This document shows positions 27,086 to 36,402 of a DNA stretch of 64,000 nucleotides, one piece after another (within the stretch, counting starts at the first letter, position 1; each line of letters opens with the position of its first letter). Source of the stretch: Anaerolineae bacterium (GTDB taxonomy: Bacteria; Chloroflexota; Anaerolineae; Promineifilales; Promineifilaceae); the NCBI GenBank assembly GCA_023954475.1, contig JAMLHW010000018.1, positions 31,702 through 95,701 on the forward strand, read 5' to 3'. The translations under genes were made by a program, and so were the position numbers. Below the pieces are notes generated by a model. It was given only the letters and a program-made list of their open reading frames with translations, did not search any database and was not told where the DNA came from.

Positions 27086-27829
27086 TCAATCGGCATACAT
27101 TTCACCGCGATAGCGTGCTGTGCGCAGTTCAAATTCGTAAGCAGCCAAATCAGGTAAGTCAGCGTCACGAGCCAGCTTAACGGCCAGCTCAATATCGTAC
27201 GGCACACGCACAAGTTCCAGAGAGAAGGACGCCGTTTCGGCCGAATCCAGCACTCCATGCAACACAGCATACGATGCCGTCGCCTCATCAGTTGGATTAC
27301 CGACGCTGCCTGCATTGAACAAGATGCGCCCTCTACCTGCGTGCTGTGAATACGCTTTGTGTATGTGACCGTAACCGACGACATCGGGTTCCGGGTTTTC
27401 GTAGCCGGTCAGGCTGGTATTGTGGAATATGGCAGCTTTGACTGACAGTGCATCTTCCAACTTGACGTAGCCGCTCGTGCTTTCGGCCGAACCGTGTAAC
27501 AAGCGCACCCGTCGTCCGCTCAGCAGAAAGTCATGGCAAAACGGCAGTTCATTGAGTGCAGCCACACGTGCCATCCCCAGCCGCTCGATATGCCAGGCGA
27601 CAATTGGCTCAGCACGTGCACCCCAAAAATCATCCTCCCAATTGCCTTTGATAGCGACCGCACACCGCTCCCGGCACAAATCAACGGCGACATCTGACTG
27701 CGGTCCTTTGCCGATCATATCGCCCAGACAAAACACCGTACGGATAGATCGCCGGGCAATGTCGTTCAAAACAGCCTGCAGCGCAGGCACGTTACCGTGA
27801 ATATCAGAAATAACAGCAATTTGATCCAT
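27086..27829 (-). CDS. Metallophosphoesterase (calcineurin-like)
   Basis: The 247-residue protein has the dimetal motifs in order: ISDIHGN (residues 7-13), CLGDMIGKGP, GNWED in the GNHE position (with Trp for His) and GYGHIHKAY near residue 155. The family cleaves phosphomonoesters or phosphodiesters; this small single-domain form resembles YfcE-like enzymes. Its ATG shares one base with the stop of the MoxR gene upstream (TGATG), so it is the last gene of a coupled vapB-vapC-moxR operon. Substrate unknown. Confidence 0.88.
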   Translation of the reverse strand: MDQIAVISDIHGNVPALQAVLNDIARRSIRTVFCLGDMIGKGPQSDVAVDLCRERCAVAIKGNWEDDFWGARAEPIVAWHIERLGMARVAALNELPFCHDFLLSGRRVRLLHGSAESTSGYVKLEDALSVKAAIFHNTSLTGYENPEPDVVGYGHIHKAYSQHAGRGRILFNAGSVGNPTDEATASYAVLHGVLDSAETASFSLELVRVPYDIELAVKLARDADLPDLAAYEFELRTARYRGEMYAD

Positions 27830-28713
27830 CAGAGATTGAGCGCCCGGTTGAGGAGATGCTGCACGCGATCACCCTTTATCCGGGCCACATCATCTTTGTA
27901 TTTGAGAATTACGCCCAGCGTGTCATTGACAACTGACGCGTCCAGTTCCGTGTGACTGAGTGCAACCAGCGCCGTTGCCCAGTCGAGGGTTTCGGCGACG
28001 CCGGGGATTTTGTACAGGTCGGCTGTCCGCAATTCCTGAATGAATGCCGTGATCTGCTGTGCCAGCTTTTCCGGCGCATCGGGCACTTTTGCCAGGACAA
28101 TATCGCGCTCTTTCTCAAACGACGGGTAGTCGATCCAATGGTAAAGGCAGCGCCGTTTCAGCGCGTCGTGGACTTCGCGTGTGCGATTTGAAGTGAGGAT
28201 GACAACCGGGGGATTTTCGGCCGAAATGGTGCCGATCTCCGGTATCGTAATCTGAAAATCGGATAACAACTCCAGCAAAAACGCTTCAAACTCCTCATCA
28301 CTGCGGTCAATCTCATCGATCAGCAGCACAGGCGGCGCCGGGCCGTCAAATTCAACCGCTTTGAGCAGTGGGCGGCGCAACAGATAGTCTCGGCCGAATA
28401 AATCGCGCTCTTCGATCCGTTCACCCTGCGCCTCAGCCAGGCGAATGTGCAGTAGCTGCCGCGTGTAATTCCATTCATAGATGGCATGGCTGACATCCAG
28501 ACCCTCATAACATTGCAGCCGAATCAACTCGGTATCGAGCAAACGCGCCGTCACTTTTGCCACTTCGGTTTTGCCGACACCCGCTTCCCCTTCCAGAAAA
28601 AGCGGACGCTGCAACTTGAGCGCCAGATACAGCGAAGTTGCCAAGCCCCGGTCAGCAATATAAGTATTTGCTCGCAAGGCACTTTGCAGCGCGTCAATCG
28701 ATTCGAAACTCAC
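27829..28713 (-). CDS. MoxR-family AAA+ ATPase
   Basis: The AAA+ chaperone-like ATPase shows Walker A GEAGVGKTE (about residues 42-50 from GTG 28713), Walker B VLLIDEID, sensor-1 VILTSNRTRE and the arginine finger region LKRRCLYHW. MoxR proteins usually remodel partner proteins together with a VWA-domain protein, but none is next to it here. GTG 28713 follows the vapC stop by 8 bases. An upstream GTG at 28740 would overlap vapC by 19 bases and has a poorer ribosome binding site. Operon order is vapB, vapC, this gene, phosphoesterase. Confidence 0.9.
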   Translation of the reverse strand: MSFESIDALQSALRANTYIADRGLATSLYLALKLQRPLFLEGEAGVGKTEVAKVTARLLDTELIRLQCYEGLDVSHAIYEWNYTRQLLHIRLAEAQGERIEERDLFGRDYLLRRPLLKAVEFDGPAPPVLLIDEIDRSDEEFEAFLLELLSDFQITIPEIGTISAENPPVVILTSNRTREVHDALKRRCLYHWIDYPSFEKERDIVLAKVPDAPEKLAQQITAFIQELRTADLYKIPGVAETLDWATALVALSHTELDASVVNDTLGVILKYKDDVARIKGDRVQHLLNRALNL

Positions 28714-28721
28714 GGTGTTTC

Positions 28722-29135
28722 TCACCCGCCTTCCGGCCACAACTGGAATCCAGCCTGTGTAAAGTGACGATCAAAAGCAAACGCCTGCCGCAATCCCCTT
28801 TGTTGCATGACGACAAAACTCGTACAGTCGGTAAACGACCACCGCTTGTCGCTGAACTCACAAAACATTTCCCAGGCTAATTGCCATTGCGATGAGTCTA
28901 CAGTGATCAGTTCGGTATGCGGTGAGTCAAAAACCCAATTGCCAAACTGAACCGTCACTTGTTTACCTAGCAGTTTGAGCAAATGCGTTAAAGATTCGTC
29001 CATCACATAGTCAGTCGTCACAAATTGTACGCCGGTTTGCGCCAATGCCCGGTACGCAGCGGCGGCTACATGATGATATTTGTTATCCCGATCAAGCAAC
29101 GAGATCCATCCGCTCGTGTCGACAAAGAGGATCAC
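28722..29135 (-). CDS. vapC: PIN-domain ribonuclease toxin, VapC type
   Basis: The 137-residue PIN protein keeps the acidic residues: Asp6 in FVDTSGW, Glu in YVMDESLTHL (near 47), and Asp residues in FTDCTSFVVM (near 102) and FAFDRHF (near 119). These bind the metal that cleaves RNA. It overlaps the antitoxin stop by four bases (ATGA) and runs directly into a MoxR ATPase gene. The pair is a type II toxin-antitoxin module; the RNA target is not known. Confidence 0.88.
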   Translation of the reverse strand: MILFVDTSGWISLLDRDNKYHHVAAAAYRALAQTGVQFVTTDYVMDESLTHLLKLLGKQVTVQFGNWVFDSPHTELITVDSSQWQLAWEMFCEFSDKRWSFTDCTSFVVMQQRGLRQAFAFDRHFTQAGFQLWPEGG

Positions 29136-29419
29136 AGATTATCCTCATCCATTTCCCAATCGCGGGCGTAAATGTAATTGTCGTGATTCTCTGCGCCGTC
29201 AGCCATGCCGCTGCCCTCCACACCAATCAACTCCCAAATGGGATCATCCTCGCGTAAAATGGGCATGGTTTTTACCGGCTGGTGTTCGACAATGTATTCG
29301 GCCAGCGCTTCGCGGATTTGCAGCGCCATCGTCGTGCCCTGATCGTCAGCGCGTTGCTTGAGCCATTCGTAGATGTCGCGCGGCAAATAGATTTGTGTGC
29401 GGACCATTGGATCTGTCAT
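29132..29419 (-). CDS. vapB: Ribbon-helix-helix antitoxin, VapB type
   Basis: The 95-residue protein starts with a ribbon-helix-helix domain: RTQIYLPRDIYEWLKQ (strand and first helix) and MALQIREALAEYI (second helix). An acidic C-terminal half follows that would wrap the toxin. It should bind DNA as a dimer. A palindromic operator overlaps the promoter at 29439-29475, just upstream of its ATG, which fits autoregulation. The toxin gene overlaps its end by four bases. Confidence 0.87.
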   Translation of the reverse strand: MTDPMVRTQIYLPRDIYEWLKQRADDQGTTMALQIREALAEYIVEHQPVKTMPILREDDPIWELIGVEGSGMADGAENHDNYIYARDWEMDEDNL

Positions 29420-29438
29420 GAGACACCTCTACATTGTA

Positions 29439-29475
29439 ATGTATACAGCATACATCTACATCTGTTGCGTGTCAA
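29439..29475 (-). promoter_or_regulatory. vapBC promoter with overlapping palindromic operator
   Basis: On the minus strand TTGACA (29470-29475) and TATGCT (29447-29452) are 17 bases apart, a near-consensus promoter. The -10 lies within inverted repeats ATGTAT/ATACAT (29439-29444 and 29450-29455) and beside TACATT/AATGTA (from about 29432). A protein bound here, presumably VapB, would block RNA polymerase. Confidence 0.78.
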
Positions 29476-30374
29476 CTTTTCGGCCGAAACAATCTCACCA
29501 GACGCTGCAAGCCGTCATACAATGCAATCGTTGCATTCCAATCTAGCCGGGTGGTCGTGCGGGCTACATCGGCCGATTGCAGCGCCGCCTCCCCCGGTCT
29601 ATCCGGCAAAGCTCCGATCAACGGTTTGCCCGCAGATTGCGTTAACTCGTAGATCAAGCGCACGACATCGGCGACGGGCGTAGCGATTCCCGTCCCCAGA
29701 TCAACAGTCGCGCCGGGTGCGAGATCGGCTGTGAGCATTCGGCCGATTCCCGCGGCCACATCATCGACAAATATCCAGTCGCGCCGCTGCGTACCTGCCG
29801 TCATCGGAAAATCCTGTCCGGCCAGCGCTGCGCGGATGGCTGACGGAACCAGCGCCCGTTCTGCTTGCCCGGGTCCGTACGCTTGAAAGACCATCGCGCC
29901 TGTGATCGGCCAGCCTGCCGTACGAGTGTACATCTCGGCGAAGTTCCACGCAGCCAGTTTGCTCGTCGCGTACACGTTCATGGCACTCAATTCGCCCGGT
30001 GTTCGGCCGATAATGACGCGCTGCACTGTAGTCGTTTTCTCAAAACAGGCACGCAGCAAATTGACCGTACCGCTGACATTGTGGCGCAGCGCCGTTTCGA
30101 CAGCGAGAAACGGATCAGTGACACCGGCCGCTGCCAGATGAATGACAGCATCCGGCTGTGACTCGCGCAGCGCACGAACGGTCAAACGAAAATTGCGCAG
30201 GTCAGCGTAGACGAGTTGGCATGATTGGCGCAATTGGCCCAGTGGTTCGGGCAGCGGCGTGCCCATGCCGTATGCCTCGCGCACGAGCAACGCAACATCG
30301 TGACCGGATTCGAGCAGATAGGGGGTGAGCGTTCGGCCGATAAAGCCGGTTCCTCCGGTAACAAGTACACGCAT
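29472..30374 (-). CDS. NAD-dependent epimerase/dehydratase (extended SDR), nucleotide-sugar type
   Basis: The 300-residue protein has the extended-SDR pattern: VTGGTGFIGRTL at residues 5-16, HLAAAGVTDP near 77, the catalytic tyrosine and lysine in MNVYATSKLAAW (Tyr about 134, Lys about 138) and RRDWIFVDDVAAG near 198. It follows genes for CDP-glucose synthesis and dehydration (31437 and 30452) on the same strand, so it probably reduces or epimerises the CDP-4-keto-6-deoxyhexose. The exact sugar is unknown. A repeat-rich 77-base gap separates it from the dehydratase gene. Confidence 0.85.
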   Translation of the reverse strand: MRVLVTGGTGFIGRTLTPYLLESGHDVALLVREAYGMGTPLPEPLGQLRQSCQLVYADLRNFRLTVRALRESQPDAVIHLAAAGVTDPFLAVETALRHNVSGTVNLLRACFEKTTTVQRVIIGRTPGELSAMNVYATSKLAAWNFAEMYTRTAGWPITGAMVFQAYGPGQAERALVPSAIRAALAGQDFPMTAGTQRRDWIFVDDVAAGIGRMLTADLAPGATVDLGTGIATPVADVVRLIYELTQSAGKPLIGALPDRPGEAALQSADVARTTTRLDWNATIALYDGLQRLVRLFRPKS

Positions 30375-30378
30375 TGTT

Positions 30379-30453
30379 GATTTCGGATTTTAGATTTCGG
30401 ATTATGGGATAACACGATCCTTCACCGAAATCCGAAATCCCATATCCGAATTT
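30379..30453. repeat. Interleaved inverted and direct repeats between CDP-sugar genes
   Basis: The motif TTTCGGATT occurs twice in one direction (30381 and 30395 areas) and twice inverted (30428 and 30443 areas). Two alternative stems are possible; the longer pairs 30393-30410 with 30437-30453. It may end the upstream transcript or be a small mobile repeat. There is no T run. Confidence 0.55.
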
Positions 30454-31423
30454 ATTCTAGAAATGCCTTGTACCACGCCATCGTCTCGCGCAATCCCGCT
30501 TCCAAATCGTGCGCCGGTTCCCAACCGAGAACGGCATGTGCTTTGGTTGCATCGAGATATTGGTCCTGGATCTCGTTATGGGCCTGGTCAAGGATTATCG
30601 GCTCGAGATCAGGATACGGTGAGATGGCGATGATGGTTTTGACCATTTGCAGTGCAGAAATCGGCCGATTCATGCCGAAATTAAACGCCTGACCCGCCAC
30701 ATTGGCCTCTCCGGCCCGCTCCCCGACCAGCATATACCCGTCAACCGCATCGGGAATAAACAGATAATCACGCGTCAACGTGCCGTCCGTACGAATGACA
30801 GGCCGCTCACCGCGCAGCACCGAGCGAATCGTACCGGGGATGATGCGATTCCAATTCAAATCGCCGCCACCGTACAAATTGGCGAAGCGCGTGACGACAG
30901 TCGGCAAACCATAGGTATGTGCATAGGAACAGGTGATCAAATCGGCACAGCTTTTAGAAACATCGTAGGGATGTTTGCCCTGCAGCGGCACATCTTCACG
31001 GTACGGCAGTACCGGCTGATCACCATAAGCCTTGTCGCTGCTGGCGACAACGATCCGCTTAATTGTGCCGACACGCCGCGCCGCCTCCAGCAGCACCCAC
31101 GTTCCTTTGATGTTTGTCTCAAATGTGGACATCGGAGCGCGATTGGCAATGCCGACAATGGTTTGGGCGGCGAGATGAAAAACCGTATCGACTTCCCATT
31201 CGGCCAGAACACGCTCCATCGTCGCGTAATCGGCAACGTCACCATGTACGACATTGATGCGATTAATTGTGCTCGACTGCACCAGCAGAGAGTTCGCTAC
31301 GCCGTCGCGCACCAGCCCGACGACATCAGCACCGTTTTCAACCAGCGCCGCCGTCAACCACGACCCCAATAAACCCGTACAACCAGTTACAAATACGCGC
31401 CGATCGCGCCAGAAATCACTCAT
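30452..31423 (-). CDS. rfbG: CDP-glucose 4,6-dehydratase
   Basis: The 323-residue extended SDR starts with FWRDRRVFVTGCTGLLGSWL, the loop typical of CDP-glucose 4,6-dehydratases. It carries DTVFHLAAQTIV near residue 80, the YxxxK motif as YDVSKSCADL (Tyr about 152), and RDYLFIPDAVDGY near 220. It would convert CDP-glucose to CDP-4-keto-6-deoxyglucose with bound NAD. The cytidylyltransferase gene lies 13 bases upstream and supplies its substrate. It is part of surface 6-deoxy or 3,6-dideoxy sugar synthesis. Confidence 0.9.
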   Translation of the reverse strand: MSDFWRDRRVFVTGCTGLLGSWLTAALVENGADVVGLVRDGVANSLLVQSSTINRINVVHGDVADYATMERVLAEWEVDTVFHLAAQTIVGIANRAPMSTFETNIKGTWVLLEAARRVGTIKRIVVASSDKAYGDQPVLPYREDVPLQGKHPYDVSKSCADLITCSYAHTYGLPTVVTRFANLYGGGDLNWNRIIPGTIRSVLRGERPVIRTDGTLTRDYLFIPDAVDGYMLVGERAGEANVAGQAFNFGMNRPISALQMVKTIIAISPYPDLEPIILDQAHNEIQDQYLDATKAHAVLGWEPAHDLEAGLRETMAWYKAFLE

Positions 31424-31436
31424 CCTTCATCCTTTG

Positions 31437-32249
31437 CTACCAAACTTTCCAGGGTGTATCAGTCTGCCATACTTCCTCGAGTTCCAGCGCGTCCTTTAGC
31501 GTGTCCATCGAACGCCAGAAACCGTTATGACGATACACCATCAATTCGCCCTGTGCGACAAGATCCCGCATGACGCCAGTCTCCAAGGCGATGTCATCGC
31601 CGATGTTATCGCCAGCGCCGATGAGGTCCAAAACAGCCCGTTCAAACAGCATAAAGCCGCCGTTGATCCAGTAGGGCAGCGGCGGATATTGCTGGTACTC
31701 GGTAACGCGATCCGTTTCGTCGGTGTGAAGGACGCCGTATTGATATGCTTTCGGCCGAATGGCTGTCACCGTCGCCAGTTTGCCATGCAAGAGATGGAAA
31801 TCAACCAATCCCGCCAAATCGACATCGCCAACCCCGTCGCCGTATGTGACAAAAAAGCGGTCGCCGGCAAGATAATCAGCGACACGAGCGATACGCGACG
31901 CCTTATCGGTATTCAGCCCGGTCTCAACCATGTCAATGCGCCAGGCAGCGTGGTCACTGCCGTTGTGAAAATGCAGCGGCGTCTGGTTCGCGTCATTGCC
32001 GATCGTGAGCGTCACATCGCGCGTCATCGCTTCGTAGTCGTAAAAGTAGCGCCGAATCTGATGTCCCGCATAACCCAACGGCAACACAAAATGATTGTGT
32101 CCATACGCCGAAAAAATGCGCATCACATGCCACAATATCGGCCGATCACCCACTTCAACCAATTCCTTCTTGGTCAACGTGCCGCCGCGCATGCGCGTAC
32201 CGGCACCGCCGCAAAAGATCACGACCGGAATATCTGTGTTGTTACTCAT
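31437..32249 (-). CDS. rfbF: Glucose-1-phosphate cytidylyltransferase
   Basis: The 270-residue nucleotidyltransferase has the CTP-binding start [12 protein letters not shown] with [20 protein letters not shown], the metal Asp in [12 protein letters not shown] near 131, and the late [15 protein letters not shown] and [11 protein letters not shown] segments. All are characteristic of RfbF. It makes CDP-glucose, which the next gene dehydrates. Its start overlaps the mtnA stop by 8 bases, so mtnA, rfbF, rfbG and the epimerase form one transcript. Confidence 0.92.
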   Translation of the reverse strand: MSNNTDIPVVIFCGGAGTRMRGGTLTKKELVEVGDRPILWHVMRIFSAYGHNHFVLPLGYAGHQIRRYFYDYEAMTRDVTLTIGNDANQTPLHFHNGSDHAAWRIDMVETGLNTDKASRIARVADYLAGDRFFVTYGDGVGDVDLAGLVDFHLLHGKLATVTAIRPKAYQYGVLHTDETDRVTEYQQYPPLPYWINGGFMLFERAVLDLIGAGDNIGDDIALETGVMRDLVAQGELMVYRHNGFWRSMDTLKDALELEEVWQTDTPWKVW

Positions 32250-33315
32250 TGGAAGCCGTGTTGAACAGCGTTTTGCCGGCTGCCACCGCAGCGCTGAGGT
32301 TTTTCACGAACGGCGGATACACGATACCCGCTTCCGTCACAATGCCGGTCACATAACGATGGGGCGTCACATCAAACGCCGGATTGCGGGCCGATGCTCC
32401 TTCCGGCGCAATTGACTTGCCGAACACAGTCACGACTTCTTCGATACCGCGTTCTTCAATGGGAATCAGGTCGCCGTGCGCCAAATCGAGATCAATGGTG
32501 CTCGTCGGGACGACAGGATAGAACGGCACGCCGTTCTCCCGCGCCAGAACTGCCACATTGTACGTGCCGATTTTGTTGGCGACATCACCGTTCGCCGCTG
32601 TGCGATCCGAGCCAACCAGAACAATATTGACGTCGCCTTTGCGCATGAAATAGCCGGATGCATTGTCGGCAATCAGATCATAGGAGATGCCGCGCTGCTG
32701 CAATTCCCAGCAAGTCAACCGCGCTCCCTGCAACCGTGGGCGTGTTTCATCAACCAGCACGTGAATATGCTTGCCCTGTTCGTGCGCAGCAAAGATGACG
32801 CCAAGTGCCGTACCCCAATCGACGGTTGCCAGCGCACCAGTGTTGCAGTGGTGCAAAATGGTGTCACCGTCGCTGATCAACGCCGCACCGTTAAAGCCCA
32901 TGCGCCGGTTGAGCGCCACATCTTCATCGGCGATGCGCTGCGCCTCTGCAAGCAGTGCGGCACGAATGGCAGCAACTGAATCGTGAACCGGTTCGGCCGA
33001 AATGCGTAATTGTCGCGCCACCGCCCATGCCAGATTGACCGCAGTCGGTCGCGCTGCATTGAGGACACGTCCCGCTACTTCCAAATCGCTCAGCAAATTC
33101 GGCCGATCAGTCGCACGACTGTTTAGCGCCGCCAACGCCATCCCAAAACCGGCTGTCGCGCCAATTGCCGGTGCGCCGCGTACCACCATATCCGTAATGG
33201 CGTGCGCCAACGCCGTGACATCATCGTACGCAATGACCTCATAGGTCCACGGCAATTGCCTCTGGTCGATCAAGTTAACAGTATTGCGATCATAATCCCA
33301 AAAAACGGTGCGCAT
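32242..33315 (-). CDS. mtnA: S-methyl-5-thioribose-1-phosphate isomerase
   Basis: The 357-residue enzyme opens the ring of methylthioribose-1-phosphate to the ribulose in methionine salvage. The catalytic cysteine lies in [19 protein letters not shown] and the catalytic Asp in [25 protein letters not shown] near residue 47 is the phosphate loop. ATG 33315 has AGGAG ahead of it; the frame to 33372 is not homologous. The gene heads a CDP-sugar operon and overlaps rfbF by 8 bases, an unusual pairing. Other salvage genes are not in this window. Confidence 0.93.
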   Translation of the reverse strand: MRTVFWDYDRNTVNLIDQRQLPWTYEVIAYDDVTALAHAITDMVVRGAPAIGATAGFGMALAALNSRATDRPNLLSDLEVAGRVLNAARPTAVNLAWAVARQLRISAEPVHDSVAAIRAALLAEAQRIADEDVALNRRMGFNGAALISDGDTILHHCNTGALATVDWGTALGVIFAAHEQGKHIHVLVDETRPRLQGARLTCWELQQRGISYDLIADNASGYFMRKGDVNIVLVGSDRTAANGDVANKIGTYNVAVLARENGVPFYPVVPTSTIDLDLAHGDLIPIEERGIEEVVTVFGKSIAPEGASARNPAFDVTPHRYVTGIVTEAGIVYPPFVKNLSAAVAAGKTLFNTASNE

Positions 33316-33479
33316 GACATACTCCTCTCGAGCGTTGCAGCATAGTCTGCCTGGAAAACGCCGCGTGATCATAGCACAGCCGAAAACTGGTTGCCACCCG
33401 GCACTTTGCCGCTGCGCATTCCGTTGTTAGAATGGCGGCTAAGCGTCTGCAATGCGTGCAGACGAGGTGGAGGCGCTGC

Positions 33480-34790
33480 ATGTTGCGAGAATGGATAGAA
33501 CGAATACGACATAGCTGGCGCAGCGCCAGACTCTGGCTGATAGTCGGCATTGGCGTGAAACGCTGGTTGGTCGTGTTGATTGCAGCGTCAGCCTTTCTGG
33601 GCATGGGACTGGTCTTCTTGCTGTTCGTACTGCAATCGGCCGATATATTGCCCCAGATTCTCTACCAGGCGTTGACACTACGTTTTTTGCCCTTGTGGCT
33701 GCGCGTTTTGCTGCCCATCGTGGTCGGTACAATCGTCATTTTGCTCGCTATCGTCCGCTTGAGCAGTAATCTGCTGGAACCGTTCCGCCCACCGGACAAA
33801 CTGGTGGCTGAATCGCTTTTGTTTCACCGGCAGCTCGATCGGGGACCACGTATTGTCGCAATTGGCGGCGGCACCGGTATGCCCGGCTTGCTGCGTGGTT
33901 TGCGCCAATACACGCGCAACATCACCGCTATTGTCACCGTGGCTGATGATGGTGGTAGCAGTGGGCGCTTGCGACGTGAACTGGGCTTGCTGCCGCCCGG
34001 TGACTTTCGCAACAATATCGCCGCCCTGGCCCGTGACGAAGCCCTGATGACACAATTGATGCAATATCGCTTTGGCGATCTGGCGACAACCAGCGAACCA
34101 AGTCAGTTGCAAGGCCATGCGTTTGGTAATTTACTGCTCGCAGCGCTGACGGGTATTACCGGCAGCTTTGATGAGGCATTGCTGGCGATGGAGCGCGTGC
34201 TGGCGATGCGCGGACGCGTCGTGCCTTCAACTCTGGATGAAGTGACACTCGTTGCTGAAGTTGAGGTAAACGGACGGCTGCAACATGTGGCCGGTGAATC
34301 GGCAATTCCAGAAGCGCATGGTCGCGTCTTGCGTGTCGCACTGGAGCCGCAGCGCGTCAGGGCGTATCCTCCGGCATTGCGTGCCATTTTGACCGCCGAC
34401 CTGATCATTATGGGGCCAGGCAGCTTGTATACAAGCGTCCTGCCCAATTTGCTCGTGCCCGATTTGGCTGAAGCGCTGCGCCATGCAGCCGCACCCAAAG
34501 TGTACGTCTGTAATCTGGCGGCGCAACCGGGAGAAACAGACGACTATACCGTGGCTGATCACGTAGCGGCGCTGGTCAATCACGTTTCGGCCGATTTTAT
34601 CGATCTCGTACTCGCCAACGACAATCTGTCCATTCCACCCGAAACAGGCGGTGGCGCGACTATTTACGTGCAGCCGGTGGCCTATGAAGGTGTGAAAATG
34701 GTGACAGCCGATTTGGTCGACGAGCAACGCCCCTGGCGGCACGACGGCGCCAAAGTAGCGCAATGCCTCATGAGCCTGCTCGAACCATAG
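33480..34790 (+). CDS. yvcK: Gluconeogenesis factor YvcK/CofD-like protein with membrane anchor
   Basis: The 436-residue protein has two N-terminal hydrophobic helices (about residues 27-52 and 70-95) followed by a complete YvcK/CofD-like domain. That domain shows IVAIGGGTGMPGLLRGLR, ITAIVTVADDGGSSGRLRRELG, PPGDFRNNIAAL and LIIMGPGSLYTSVLPNLL. YvcK binds UDP-GlcNAc and supports growth on gluconeogenic carbon and cell-wall homeostasis in Gram-positives. ATG 33480 follows a GGTGGAGG site. The anchored form is seen in some phyla. It is a single gene divergent from mtnA. Confidence 0.9.
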   Translation: MLREWIERIRHSWRSARLWLIVGIGVKRWLVVLIAASAFLGMGLVFLLFVLQSADILPQILYQALTLRFLPLWLRVLLPIVVGTIVILLAIVRLSSNLLEPFRPPDKLVAESLLFHRQLDRGPRIVAIGGGTGMPGLLRGLRQYTRNITAIVTVADDGGSSGRLRRELGLLPPGDFRNNIAALARDEALMTQLMQYRFGDLATTSEPSQLQGHAFGNLLLAALTGITGSFDEALLAMERVLAMRGRVVPSTLDEVTLVAEVEVNGRLQHVAGESAIPEAHGRVLRVALEPQRVRAYPPALRAILTADLIIMGPGSLYTSVLPNLLVPDLAEALRHAAAPKVYVCNLAAQPGETDDYTVADHVAALVNHVSADFIDLVLANDNLSIPPETGGGATIYVQPVAYEGVKMVTADLVDEQRPWRHDGAKVAQCLMSLLEP

Positions 34791-34952
34791 TCAAAACGAC
34801 TTTGGGCAGTTGCGGGCAATCCGTTTTCATCACTTTGGCATGAACATGATCACCTCAATTGAATGACAAAAGGGGCGGCTGAAATTAACATTTTCGGTTA
34901 TAATGACTGATGGTAAACATCAAGCATATACTCAACCTGTAAGGAGATTTAC

Positions 34953-35969
34953 ATGGCTGTCAAAGTAGGAATTAACGGATTCGGCCGAATTGGTCGTCAG
35001 GTTTACAAAATCATTTACGAAAACTATCGTGACATTCTCGACGTGGAGGCGATCAACGACCTCATGCCGGTTGCCACGAATGCACACATGCTCAAGTACG
35101 ACTCCACCTACGGGCGTTTCCCCGGCCAGGTCGAAGTGCATGACGGCAATATGTACATTGACGGCGAAATGCTCAAGAGCTACGCGGAACGCGACCCGGC
35201 TGCCTTGCCCTGGGGAGAACTCGGTGTCGATATTGTCCTCGAATGCACCGGCATCTTTCGCTCTAAAGAAACGGCCGAAAAGCACATCGCCGCCGGCGCG
35301 AAGAAAGTCATCATTTCCGCACCGGGCAAAGGTGTCGACGCCACATTCTGCATGGGTGTCAACGAAGAGACCTATGATCCGGCTACCCATCACGTCATCT
35401 CCAATGCCAGTTGTACAACCAACTGCCTCGCACCGGTCGCCAAAGTGCTGCACAATGAGTTCGGCATCAAACGCGGTTTCATGTCCACGATCCACGCCGT
35501 AACCAACGGCCAGGCAATTCTGGATGTCGCCGCCAAAGATTTGCGCCGTGCCCGTACCGCGTTTGCCAATATCATTCCGACGACCACCGGCGCAGCCCGC
35601 GCCATTTCACTGGTCATTCCCGACCTCACCGGCAAATTGGACGGTATGGCATACCGCGTACCGGTCGTCACTGGTTCCGTCGTTGATTTGGTCGTCGAGT
35701 TTGAAAATCCGACAACGGTAGAAGAAGTCAACGCCAAGCTCAAAGCAGCGTCTGAAGGCGACGACTGGTTGGGCAAGGTACTCGACTACACAGATGAACC
35801 GCTGGTTTCCAGTGACTTCATCGGTTCGTATGCTTCTTCGACGGTTGATTCACTTTCTACAGCGTCGATGGGTGACAATTTGTTCAAGGTCGTGACCTGG
35901 TATGACAACGAATGGGGTTATTCCAATCGTTTGGCTGACCTGACTGTTTACGTCGCCGACCAACTGTAA
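34953..35969 (+). CDS. gap: Glyceraldehyde-3-phosphate dehydrogenase, type I
   Basis: The 338-residue glycolytic enzyme has the NAD loop [11 protein letters not shown] (residues 7-17), Asn35-Asp36 in the adenosine site that favours NAD, and the catalytic Cys154 in [12 protein letters not shown]. The histidine follows in [10 protein letters not shown]. The C-terminal [11 protein letters not shown] is intact. AAGGAG precedes the ATG and a TATAAT lies at 34899-34904 with a weak -35. The GFGRIGR signature is encoded across a TCGGCCGA copy at 34981. A long terminator follows at 35989. Confidence 0.97.
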   Translation: MAVKVGINGFGRIGRQVYKIIYENYRDILDVEAINDLMPVATNAHMLKYDSTYGRFPGQVEVHDGNMYIDGEMLKSYAERDPAALPWGELGVDIVLECTGIFRSKETAEKHIAAGAKKVIISAPGKGVDATFCMGVNEETYDPATHHVISNASCTTNCLAPVAKVLHNEFGIKRGFMSTIHAVTNGQAILDVAAKDLRRARTAFANIIPTTTGAARAISLVIPDLTGKLDGMAYRVPVVTGSVVDLVVEFENPTTVEEVNAKLKAASEGDDWLGKVLDYTDEPLVSSDFIGSYASSTVDSLSTASMGDNLFKVVTWYDNEWGYSNRLADLTVYVADQL

Positions 35970-35988
35970 TCGTTTTGCGCCTTTTCTC

Positions 35989-36056
35989 AATTCCCGGTGT
36001 CTGCAGCGCTCTGACTCGATCTGAGTTGCGCTCTGGAGGCTCCGGGAATTTTGTTA
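35989..36056 (+). terminator. Nested hairpin terminator of gap
   Basis: AATTCCCGG (35989-35997) pairs with CCGGGAATT (36042-36050), followed by TTGTT. A second hairpin, AGCGC/GCGCT with ACTC/GAGT, fills the large loop. It ends just before the next gene's ATG, so it could also affect expression of that gene. Confidence 0.6.
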
Positions 36057-36059
36057 TCT

Positions 36060-36365
36060 ATGGATATCCAGGATTTGACGCGACAGATGCATGCATTTGT
36101 GCGCAGTAAGGGGTGGTACGAGCCCAACTCGCCCAAACCACAAACGCCAAAGAATATTGCGATTTCGCTGGCTGTCGAATCGGCCGAAATTCTGGAACAT
36201 TTCCAGTGGCGTGACGAAAGCAACGATGACGCCGAACTTGCCGGTGAGCTAGCCGATGTCGCCCTCTACTTGCTACAATTAGCCAGTGTAACCGGTATCG
36301 ATCTGGAACAGGCCATTCTCAATAAACTCGATCAGAATTACGCGAGGGAGTGGTCAACAGAATAA
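36060..36365 (+). CDS. MazG-like nucleotide pyrophosphohydrolase (dCTPase type)
   Basis: The 101-residue all-helical protein follows the short MazG/DCTPP1 pattern. LAVESAEILEHFQW near residues 38-51 has the ExxE metal pair, and ELAGELADVALYLLQLA near 61-77 has the second ExxD pair. Such enzymes hydrolyse dCTP or damaged nucleoside triphosphates to monophosphate and pyrophosphate. ATG 36060 begins 10 bases after the gap terminator stem; TTG 36051 is less likely. A TCGGCCGA copy encodes part of the first motif. A phosphoesterase gene follows after 37 bases. Confidence 0.87.
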   Translation: MDIQDLTRQMHAFVRSKGWYEPNSPKPQTPKNIAISLAVESAEILEHFQWRDESNDDAELAGELADVALYLLQLASVTGIDLEQAILNKLDQNYAREWSTE

Positions 36366-36402
36366 GCATTGCCCACTTGACCAATCACCCATACCCTTCA
36401 TT

